A stretch of DNA of 37,840 bases from Marinobacter sp. (GTDB lineage Bacteria > Pseudomonadota > Gammaproteobacteria > Pseudomonadales > Oleiphilaceae), in assembly GCF_014859525.1 (NCBI RefSeq), contig NZ_JACUUB010000021.1:1-37840 (forward strand), in the 5' to 3' direction. The notes below the pieces were generated by a model. That model made no database searches, was not told the origin of the DNA, and saw nothing but the letters and a program-made list of their open reading frames with translations. Numbering within the stretch: the stretch's first letter is position 1; every line of letters begins with the position of its first letter. This document shows, in pieces, positions 29,891-37,840 of the stretch. Made by a program: the position numbers and the translations under genes.

Positions 29891-30697
29891 TCAGTAACCC
29901 GTGCTGTTCTCATCCAGATCAAACTCGAACCGGCTCGCCCTGAAGACTTCTGTGGTGAAATTGCCGGAGGAGCCCAGTTCAAACCAGCGATAACCGGGAG
30001 CTAAAGGCTCTACCGCGAAGTCACTCGATCCGGTGGCAAACTGGATGCAGGTGGAGGGTGTGGCGAGCAGTTGCACACCATTACGATGCTGCTGCAGATC
30101 CTGATGAATATGGCCCCAGAGTGCGATTTTGACTTGCGGGTATTTGTCGACCACTTGCCAGAAGGCATCGCGGTTTCTCAGACCTATTTTTTCCATCCAG
30201 TCGGAGCCGATGTCTACCGGATGGTGGTGCAGGCACACCATGGTGGGTAATTCCGGATGCCGCGAAAGCGCATTATCCAGAAAGGAAAGCTCAGCCTGCG
30301 AAAGCTCACCAAACACCTTGCCATGTACGGAAGAGTCCAGCATGACAAAATGCCAGCCACCCTTCACGACCTGTTTTTGCTCCGCCTGAAACTCAGCCGC
30401 GACGGATGCCAACAAATCGGAGTCGTCATGATTGCCGGCAATCCAGAGAGAAGGACAGTTAAACGCTTTCAACTGCCCGCCAAAATACCGATAGGCCTCA
30501 GATGACGCGTCTTGGGCGAGATCACCGGTCGCCAGAATCAAATCTGGCTGGCCATGCTTGCGAAGAACCTCATCGATTACCGCTGCGAGGCTGTCACGGG
30601 TGTTGACGCCAAGCAAAGCGCCATCGGCCGATGCCATCAGATGTGGATCGGTCAGCTGCAATACCTTCAGAGGGCGGGCAGTTTGATTGACGGTCAT
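29891..30697 (-). CDS. cpdA: 3',5'-cyclic AMP phosphodiesterase CpdA
   Basis: CpdA hydrolyses cAMP and so dampens Crp signalling. The 268-residue calcineurin-like metallophosphoesterase has Asp17-x-His19 in LTDPHL, Gly58-Asp59 in ATGDLAQD and GNHD at 88-91. A metal-binding CLHHHP segment and the closing GHIH follow. The dinuclear metal site is therefore complete. It follows yqiB and nudF on the same strand, as in the E. coli nudF-yqiB-cpdA cluster. A 213-bp gap from yqiB suggests it may have its own promoter. Confidence 0.94.
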   Translation of the reverse strand: MTVNQTARPLKVLQLTDPHLMASADGALLGVNTRDSLAAVIDEVLRKHGQPDLILATGDLAQDASSEAYRYFGGQLKAFNCPSLWIAGNHDDSDLLASVAAEFQAEQKQVVKGGWHFVMLDSSVHGKVFGELSQAELSFLDNALSRHPELPTMVCLHHHPVDIGSDWMEKIGLRNRDAFWQVVDKYPQVKIALWGHIHQDLQQHRNGVQLLATPSTCIQFATGSSDFAVEPLAPGYRWFELGSSGNFTTEVFRASRFEFDLDENSTGY

Positions 30698-30910
30698 TCA
30701 GGGCCTGTTGTCTTAGTTGCAACCAGTTGATATTACAAACAAGTGTACGATGGCTGCGTTCCGTTTTATCAGATTTAAATGGTAGGCAGGTCACATTCTG
30801 GCCCGCTACCACAAATATTTTGCGGTATTTGACAACTATGGCACAGGGGAAGCGAGGGGCAAGTCAGACTTTCAGCGAACTGCGGCGCGGTTCCCATAGT
30901 TTGCGGAAGC

Positions 30911-31396
30911 TTACTTGCAGCCCTCGCCGGCAGACCAGGCTGCGTGCTCCATTGGCAGGTGACCAAAGCGCTGGCAGTAATCCAGCCAGTCAGCCAGAAA
31001 ACCGTTAACCTGAACCTTCTCATCAGGATGATGCATGAAACGGTTCGGGTAATCGTTCACCGGCGCAATCTGGCGCTGCCGGTAGCAACTGATCACCTCC
31101 GCCATCAAGGCGTCGTGGTAAACCCTTACGGTCATTTGAGGGTTGTTGAGCCAGCGGCCACTGTTATGAACCTGTTCCAGCAACAGGGTTTCCGTGAACT
31201 TAGCCGTTTGCAGCACTTCAATCCGAACCCGGCCCAGATATTGGTTTTCACGATGCAGCTCAAACTCGCACACGGGTTTGCCGTCAGCTTCCAGCTGACG
31301 CAGTTTCCTCAAGCGCTGGTAGTTGCCATCACACAAAGCACCCAACTGGCGCAAATCCGGCACATACCGCTTTGGCCGCTTTACCCACTCGGTCAT
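30911..31396 (-). CDS. yqiB: YqiB family protein (DUF1249)
   Basis: A 161-residue cytoplasmic protein of unknown function. The start is the ATG at 31396, which overlaps the nudF stop as ATGA. The longer frame upstream is nudF read in another frame. The N-terminal KRYVPDLRQLGALCDGNYQRLRKL and the later VRVYHDALMAEVI with the YPNRFMHHPDEK segment are recognisable family features. There is no signal peptide or membrane segment. Its fixed place between nudF and cpdA in gammaproteobacteria suggests a link to nucleotide turnover, but no activity can be read from the sequence. Confidence 0.88.
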   Translation of the reverse strand: MTEWVKRPKRYVPDLRQLGALCDGNYQRLRKLRQLEADGKPVCEFELHRENQYLGRVRIEVLQTAKFTETLLLEQVHNSGRWLNNPQMTVRVYHDALMAEVISCYRQRQIAPVNDYPNRFMHHPDEKVQVNGFLADWLDYCQRFGHLPMEHAAWSAGEGCK

Positions 31397-32013
31397 GCCC
31401 GCCACTCCCGGCGCAACCTGTCCCGGTTCAATTGCAGCCACTGAATGGCGATGATGCCGGCGGCGTTGTTGATGCGGCCGTCGGCAATCATGGCGATACA
31501 CTCGTCGACACTGACGACGTGAGACAAGATATCTTCGTGCTCGTGCTCCACCCCGAATACGCCACCGGCATTTGCGGTGCTAACCTGGCCACAGTAAACG
31601 TGGATCATCTCGGTGGTGCCACCCGGCGATACCAGGTAATCACAGATTTTATGGAGGCGGCTAAAACTCAGCCCGGCCTCTTCCTGGCCCTCACGCTGAG
31701 CCACCTCTTCCGGGCTCTCGCCTTCTTCGTTCATACCGGCCACGAGTTCCAGTAACCAGGGCGACTGGTTACGGCCCAGAGCACCGAGGCGAAACTGCTC
31801 CAGCAGCACGACTTCATCCCGTTCCGGGTCGTAGGGGAGCACGCAGGTGGCGTCGCCGCGGATGAAGAGTTCGCGGGTGAAGGTAGGCATGTCGCGGCCA
31901 TCGAAGCGCGGATGGGTCAGCCAGAGCTTGTCCATGCGAAAGAAGCCCTGGAAGACGGTTTCGCGTTTTTCGATGGTGACGTTGCTGGCGTTGAACTGAA
32001 ACGGTTTCGGCAT
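31393..32013 (-). CDS. nudF: ADP-ribose pyrophosphatase NudF
   Basis: NudF hydrolyses ADP-ribose to AMP and ribose-5-phosphate. I start it at the ATG at 32013, giving 206 residues with GGA about nine bases upstream. The longer frame runs through repeat element B and encodes nonsense there. The Nudix box GMNEEGESPEEVAQREGQEEAGL at 93-115 fits Gx5Ex7REUxEExGU. A preceding EQFRLGALGR and the following SPGGTTEMIHVY are NudF-like. yqiB overlaps its stop by 4 bp. Confidence 0.94.
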   Translation of the reverse strand: MPKPFQFNASNVTIEKRETVFQGFFRMDKLWLTHPRFDGRDMPTFTRELFIRGDATCVLPYDPERDEVVLLEQFRLGALGRNQSPWLLELVAGMNEEGESPEEVAQREGQEEAGLSFSRLHKICDYLVSPGGTTEMIHVYCGQVSTANAGGVFGVEHEHEDILSHVVSVDECIAMIADGRINNAAGIIAIQWLQLNRDRLRREWRA

Positions 32014-32132
32014 TCGATTTTCCGAGTTGGTGTTCGATTTGGAACGATAGCCCCAGGGGTTGCTTGGGTGCAAGTGTCTTACGGTTGGTGTAATGGTTTG
32101 GTTCTGGCCCCAGCCTTCTCGGCTTGGTGCAT

Positions 32133-32247
32133 GGCAGTCGTTGGGTATTGCTTTCCAAAACACGCTCCTTCGGCACGTCCGTGTGACGCTTGGGCTCCGC
32201 CATCCCTGGCTCCGCACAGTTTTGGAAAGCAATACCCAACGACTGCC
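32133..32247 (-). repeat. Structured inverted-repeat element, copy B
   Basis: Copy B has perfect 29-bp inverted arms (32133-32161 and 32219-32247) around a 57-bp core. The core is highly similar to that of copy A when read on the minus strand. Its mini-hairpins are GCC-AGGGAT-GGC (32199-32210) and CAC-ACGGAC-GTG (32174-32185). It lies about 120 bp upstream of nudF in the same sense, so it would be in the nudF leader if transcription starts beyond it. Copy C follows 70 bp away in opposite orientation. Confidence 0.93.
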
Positions 32248-32317
32248 CGAAACCTTTTGCAGTGCGCCAAAGAATTGCCTAACTCAGTATAGGGAGCGAT
32301 TACTGCAAACGTCCAAG

Positions 32318-32429
32318 AGAGCTGGGGTGGGGGCCTTGTTCAGAAACGTGCGGAGCCAGGGATGGCGGAGCCCGAGACGCACAGGGACGTCTCGAGTCGT
32401 TTTCTGAACAAGGCCCCCACCCCGGCTCT
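32318..32429 (+). repeat. Structured inverted-repeat element, copy C
   Basis: Copy C has 29-bp inverted arms (32318-32346 and 32401-32429) with one mismatch, around a 54-bp core in plus orientation. The first half of the core is almost identical to that of copy B, with GCC-AGGGAT-GGC at 32355-32366. The second hairpin is rebuilt: GAGACG pairs with CGTCTC around a loop that still holds ACAGGGA. It lies 41 bp beyond the thiC stop, antisense to thiC. Confidence 0.92.
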
Positions 32430-32470
32430 GAGCACCCAGCCAGAAGGCTAGGCGACCCAGAACTCAGAAC

Positions 32471-34444
<1,974 letters not shown>

Positions 34445-34536
34445 TTAATCCCTACGCCGGTATTATCCGGATCAGGTCGCGGGTTCTGCGATGCAATCTC
34501 AGCCGATCGCCGGTTTTGGCGAATCAGCACCCCGTC
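34445..34536 (-). promoter_or_regulatory. TPP riboswitch (THI element) of thiC
   Basis: Read on the minus strand, the aptamer begins GGGGTGCTG and contains the conserved GGCTGAGATTGCA. It continues with AACCCGCGACCTGATCCGGA and closes with TAATACCGGCGTAGGGA. These are the hallmark blocks of the TPP aptamer. About 95 nt separate it from the thiC ATG. A possible platform hairpin, GCCCAAGAT/ATTTTGGC, lies in that leader, with no T-run, so control may be at translation. Confidence 0.95.
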
Positions 34537-34729
34537 AAGACGCGAAACTGTATTGTCCTGCTCATAAAATGAGTGACATTCTCAAGTGTAGAGGTGGGGA
34601 GCATTATTGTCCATAATGACCGACCACTACCTTTTGGTGACGGCCGGGGCGCACTTTACTCTGCTCGCTGGCTTTTCGATTCCTGTGTCCAGATCAAGGA
34701 TGCCCGGAGATAGCATGTCAGGAGAAACA
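34537..34729. promoter_or_regulatory. Divergent thiC / tolC promoter region
   Basis: The region between the riboswitch and the tolC ATG must carry promoters in both directions. It contains AT-rich patches around 34555-34615, but I could not find a -35/-10 pair with good spacing on either strand. A frame opening at 34607 is not coding; the tolC start is at 34730. Confidence 0.5.
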
Positions 34730-36109
34730 ATGAAAAAACGTTTACTTCCAGGGTTGATCGCCCTGTTCGCAGCACAGCCTGCCTTTTCTCTGGATCTGAT
34801 GGAAACCTATGAGAAGGCCCTGTCTTACGACTCCGGCATCGCCTCCGCCCTGGCTCAGTTCCAGGCCCAGCAGGCCGCCAGCGATGTCAGCAGAAGCTCG
34901 CTGCTACCCCAGATCGGGGCGTTCGCCGAAGGTAGCCACGTCAATGTCGATCCAAAACAGGGTAGTTCCAACAACTACCGCCCGTTCAGTTATGGTGTCC
35001 AGCTGACTCAGCCCATCTTTCGTGCCGACAGCTGGTTCCGGTACGACGCCAGTCAGTTCCAGACAGACGCGGCCCAGGCCCAGTACAACCTGGCCCAACA
35101 ACAGTTGATCCTGGATGTCGCCTCTGCTTACTTCAATGTGTTGCGCGCCCAGGACACCGTGACCACCGCACGGGCCACCGAAGCGGCTATTCAACGCCAG
35201 TTCGAACAGGCTCAGGAGCGGTTTGATGTAGGCCTGATTGCGATCACCGAAGTGTATGAAGCCCGCGCCAGCTATGACGACAGCAAGAGCCAGCGCATTG
35301 CCGCCGAGAATCAGCTGAACGTCGCCCGTGAGCAACTGGCCCGCTTGACCGGCGAATACGCGGACGACCTGGAAAATCTGCGCGAGAATTTCCCCCTTGG
35401 CCGGCCCGAACCCATGGACCCCTCCGCCTGGGAGAACACTGCGCTGGAGCAGAACTGGTCGATCCAGTCGGCCCTGTATCAGTTGAATTCCAGCGAGGCT
35501 AACCTGAAAGTGGCCAAATCCGGGCATTTGCCAACGCTGGACCTGACCGCGTCGTATAGCGAGACCGACATTCATGGCAATGAAAGCACGGCACTGGGTC
35601 AGCGCCAGCAGTTCGAAGGCTCCCAAGGCGTGATCGGCCTGCAGCTGAATGTTCCGCTTTACATGGGCGGCGGCACTCAGGCTGGGGTGCGCCAGCAGCG
35701 CTCACTGGTCACGGCAGCAGAGCAAGACCTGAACACGGTTCGCCGTGATGTGCGTGTGAACACCCGCAGCCTGTACCTGACCGTGAACAACAACGTAGAA
35801 ACCGCCTCGGCCCTGGAGCAGACCATCATTTCCCGTCGCAGCGCGCTGGACGCCACTCGTGCCGGTTATGATGTGGGCACCCGTAACATTGTGGAAGTGC
35901 TGGATGCTGAGAGGGCTTACTACGTGGCACTGCGAGATTACGCCAACGCTCGTTACGACTACGTGATCAACACCCTGCAACTGAAGCAGGCCGCCGGCAC
36001 CCTGAGCCCGCAGGATCTGATCGATCTGAACAACTGGCTCAGCGCCAACGCTCGCGGCATTGAAGCCATGGCCGAAGAAGGCCGCACTCTGGACGACCCC
36101 AGGCAATAA
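34730..36109 (+). CDS. tolC: TolC-family outer membrane efflux channel
   Basis: TolC trimers form the outer membrane and periplasmic exit duct for type I secretion and RND efflux. The start is the ATG at 34730, with AGGAGA six bases upstream, followed by a clear signal peptide (MKKRLLPGLIALFAAQPAFS, cleavage near 20). The mature protein, from LDLMETYEKAL, shows the duplicated helical repeats of the family. VLRAQDTVTTARA and the FDVGLIAITEVYEARA turn lie in the first half, and YDVGTRNIVEVLDAERAYY in the second. At 459 residues it has the normal length. No pump or membrane-fusion gene is adjacent, as is usual for tolC. Confidence 0.93.
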   Translation: MKKRLLPGLIALFAAQPAFSLDLMETYEKALSYDSGIASALAQFQAQQAASDVSRSSLLPQIGAFAEGSHVNVDPKQGSSNNYRPFSYGVQLTQPIFRADSWFRYDASQFQTDAAQAQYNLAQQQLILDVASAYFNVLRAQDTVTTARATEAAIQRQFEQAQERFDVGLIAITEVYEARASYDDSKSQRIAAENQLNVAREQLARLTGEYADDLENLRENFPLGRPEPMDPSAWENTALEQNWSIQSALYQLNSSEANLKVAKSGHLPTLDLTASYSETDIHGNESTALGQRQQFEGSQGVIGLQLNVPLYMGGGTQAGVRQQRSLVTAAEQDLNTVRRDVRVNTRSLYLTVNNNVETASALEQTIISRRSALDATRAGYDVGTRNIVEVLDAERAYYVALRDYANARYDYVINTLQLKQAAGTLSPQDLIDLNNWLSANARGIEAMAEEGRTLDDPRQ

Positions 36110-36127
36110 GCCGGCAACGGCTCAAAC

Positions 36128-36157
36128 GATTCCGGGCACCCTCGGGCGCCCGGAATC
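36128..36157. terminator. Hairpin between convergent tolC and waaA
   Basis: GATTCCGGGC (36128-36137), 10-nt loop, GCCCGGAATC (36148-36157); the stem is perfect. It lies 18 bp after tolC and overlaps the waaA stop codon. Neither side has a good T-run, so terminator strength is uncertain. Confidence 0.6.
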
Positions 36158-37409
36158 ACAATCTTTCAATCACGCCTTCAACGACCCTGTCCAGAGCACC
36201 CCGGTTCTTGTCGACCACCGCAAGCGCTCGCGCCCCGTAAGCCATGCATTCGGTTTTATCCGCAAATAATCGGCCTACATCACGCGCCAAGTCGTCCGCA
36301 CCTTCGACCAACTGTACCCCCTGATCCGCCAGCAGCCGTTCGTAGATGGTTTCAAAATTAAATACATGCGGCCCGGAAAACACCGGAATCCCCCAGGCCG
36401 CCGGTTCCAAAGGGTTATGCCCGCCGCGCTTAATCAACGACCCACCAACAAAAGCGATATCACTGGCACCGTACAGCATCATCAACTCGCCCATGGTATC
36501 GCCCAGATAGACCTGGACGCCCTGAACACCCTGGCCCTGAGACCGGCGAGCCACCTGAAAACCGCGCTCCACCGCCAGCGCCGCAACCATATCAAACCGC
36601 TCCGGATGTCTGGGAACAATGATCAACAGTGCCTCTGGGTGGTGATCCAGTACACTCTTATGGGCCAGCAGCAACTGCTCGTCTTCACCAGCATGAGTGC
36701 TGCCCGCAATCCAGATCGGCCGTGCCCCGACCCCGCTCCGGAAGGCATCGGCAGCTGCCCGTATGTCTTCCGGAATATCCACATCAAACTTCACGCTGCC
36801 GGTGACTTCAACGTGACTGGCCGCCACACCGATGCGACGAAATCGCTCGGCGTCGCGCTCTGCCTGGGCAGCCACCCAGCTGATGCTCCTCATGATCGGG
36901 CCAGCCAACCCCTTCACCCGCTCATAACCTCGTGCCGAGCGTTCCGACAAGCGCGCGTTAATAAGAAACACCGGCACTTTTCGCCGCCGACACTGGCGGA
37001 TCATATTCGGCCAGATTTCCGTTTCCAGAATGACCAGAATGCGAGGATTGATGCGATCGAGAAAGCGGCGAATGGCGCCTGGCGTATCGTATGGAGCATA
37101 GGCATAGGTTACCCTGTCACCAAACATCTTACGCGCCTGTGCCAGCCCGGTGTCGGTCATCGCGGTCATTAGAATAGTGGCTCCAAGATTACGGGCCAAC
37201 AACCGGCGCACCAGGGGGCCCGCCGCAATGGTTTCGCCCACAGAAACGGCGTGTACCCAGATAACCGGCCCGGAGATCGGCGGAACAATGCCAAGGCGGT
37301 GCTGCCAGTTTTGCCTTAAACCTGGCGCCTTGCGGCCCTGCCACCACAGCCGAATCAAAATGAACGGCAGGGCAAGGCGGATGAGCAGGGAATAGATAAA
37401 CTGGAACAC
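36156..37409 (-). CDS. waaA: 3-deoxy-D-manno-octulosonic acid (Kdo) transferase WaaA
   Basis: WaaA (KdtA) adds Kdo to lipid IV-A, the first step of LPS core assembly, at the inner membrane's cytoplasmic face. The 417-residue GT30 enzyme has an N-terminal membrane anchor (about 1-22), then IWVHAVSVGE containing the conserved Glu. ETEIWPN, GSTHAGEDE, VPRHPERF and GGSLIKRGGHNPLEPA follow. All are diagnostic of the family. It is divergent from a lipid A acyltransferase-type gene 102 bp away, which fits a lipopolysaccharide locus. Confidence 0.96.
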   Translation of the reverse strand: MFQFIYSLLIRLALPFILIRLWWQGRKAPGLRQNWQHRLGIVPPISGPVIWVHAVSVGETIAAGPLVRRLLARNLGATILMTAMTDTGLAQARKMFGDRVTYAYAPYDTPGAIRRFLDRINPRILVILETEIWPNMIRQCRRRKVPVFLINARLSERSARGYERVKGLAGPIMRSISWVAAQAERDAERFRRIGVAASHVEVTGSVKFDVDIPEDIRAAADAFRSGVGARPIWIAGSTHAGEDEQLLLAHKSVLDHHPEALLIIVPRHPERFDMVAALAVERGFQVARRSQGQGVQGVQVYLGDTMGELMMLYGASDIAFVGGSLIKRGGHNPLEPAAWGIPVFSGPHVFNFETIYERLLADQGVQLVEGADDLARDVGRLFADKTECMAYGARALAVVDKNRGALDRVVEGVIERL

Positions 37410-37511
37410 GCAGGACTCCCGGCAAAACAGTGCGTTATCATAGAGCGAAATTTGTCGAGGGGTTGCATCTTGCCCCCGGGTTAAACGTTTGTCGATGCAG
37501 GATTCACGATT

Positions 37512-37840
37512 TTGAAAAAGAAGTACCGCAAACTTCCAAGAAACACCGACTACTCAGCTTACCGCCATCCCCGCTGGTGGCCAACCTGGCTTGGGATCGC
37601 CCTGATGTGGCTGGTGGCACAATTGCCCATCCGGGTTCAGTGGTGGCTGGGCAAGGTTATCGGTTTGCTGGCCTGGAAGCTGGCCAAGAGCCGGCGGCAC
37701 ATTACCGAAGTGAACATAAAGCTGTGTTTTCCTGAACTGAACGCGCAGCAACAGGCCGCACTGGTGCGCAATGCGTTTATTGCCAATGGCATTGGCCTTA
37801 TGGAGATCGGTATCGCCTGGTTCCGGGACCCGGCAAAACT
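37512..37840 (+). CDS. Lipid A biosynthesis acyltransferase-type protein (LpxL/HtrB family), 3' end cut by window
   Basis: The frame starts at a TTG at 37512, with AGGA nine bases upstream and an in-frame stop at 37482, and continues to the window edge (109 codons seen). The N-terminus (KKKYRKLPRNTDYSAYRHPRWWPTWLG) is basic and aromatic. A membrane segment follows at about 27-41, then VQWWLGKVIGLLAWKLAKSRRHITEVNIKLCFPEL. The RRHITEVNIKLCFPEL segment is typical of LpxL/LpxM lauroyl/myristoyl transferases. The catalytic H-x4-D motif would lie beyond the window. The position next to waaA supports a lipid A role. LpxL versus LpxM cannot be decided. Confidence 0.85.
   Translation, partial: MKKKYRKLPRNTDYSAYRHPRWWPTWLGIALMWLVAQLPIRVQWWLGKVIGLLAWKLAKSRRHITEVNIKLCFPELNAQQQAALVRNAFIANGIGLMEIGIAWFRDPAK

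Noticed and set aside
25961..32429. Elements A-C as a CRISPR array or integron attC sites
   Set aside because: Copies are kilobases apart, with conserved centre and variable paired arms; no cas or integrase gene and no attC R/L box layout.
34607..34729. Upstream extension of tolC
   Set aside because: It would place 41 residues before a perfect signal peptide; the internal ATG has AGGAGA at good spacing.

Overview
The window reads as a chromosomal segment of a marine gammaproteobacterium close to Marinobacter. This is inferred from protein character and from gene order: pilMNOPQ-aroK-aroB-damX diverging from mrcA, then maeB, rpmE, priA, argS, ftsN and hslVU, the order known from Pseudomonas and relatives. 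I see no integrase, transposase gene, CRISPR array, tRNA or rRNA. Nearly everything is housekeeping or envelope biology.

Layout. (1) 1-7900, minus strand: type IV pilus assembly operon pilMNOPQ, an intrinsic terminator, then aroK-aroB and a truncated damX-like gene ending in a Pro-Glu hexanucleotide repeat at the window edge. (2) 8139-10670, plus: class A penicillin-binding protein 1A. (3) 10758-12458, minus: short malic enzyme and ribosomal protein L31. (4) 12692-19557, plus: priA, argS, ftsN-like SPOR gene, and hslVU behind a heat-shock-type promoter. (5) 19629-23809, minus: a patatin-family protein with an altered nucleophile motif, then ptsP and rppH. (6) 23992-24648, plus: HAD phosphatase, followed by a REP-like palindrome. 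(7) 24712-27424, minus: rlmI-type methyltransferase, gcvH and metR, with metE divergent from metR across a MetR box. (8) 29891-34348, minus: cpdA, yqiB, nudF, and thiC with a TPP riboswitch. (9) 34730-37840: tolC-type outer membrane channel (+), waaA (-), and the start of a lipid A acyltransferase-type gene (+).

The most unusual signal is a family of three non-coding elements: A at 25961-26075, B at 32133-32247 and C at 32318-32429. Each has a conserved 54-57 bp core flanked by 29 bp inverted arms. The arms are perfectly or almost perfectly complementary within a copy but differ completely in sequence between copies. The core carries two short hairpins whose loops both present an A-N-G-G-A-N motif resembling CsrA/RsmA sites. 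The elements lie between genes, B and C are divergently paired 70 bp apart, and they generate false N-terminal extensions on neighbouring reading frames.

Several gene starts were moved from the longest possible frame to an internal codon with a better ribosome-binding site or family-consistent N-terminus: maeB, priA, the HAD gene (TTG), rlmI, yqiB, nudF, thiC, tolC and the terminal acyltransferase (TTG).
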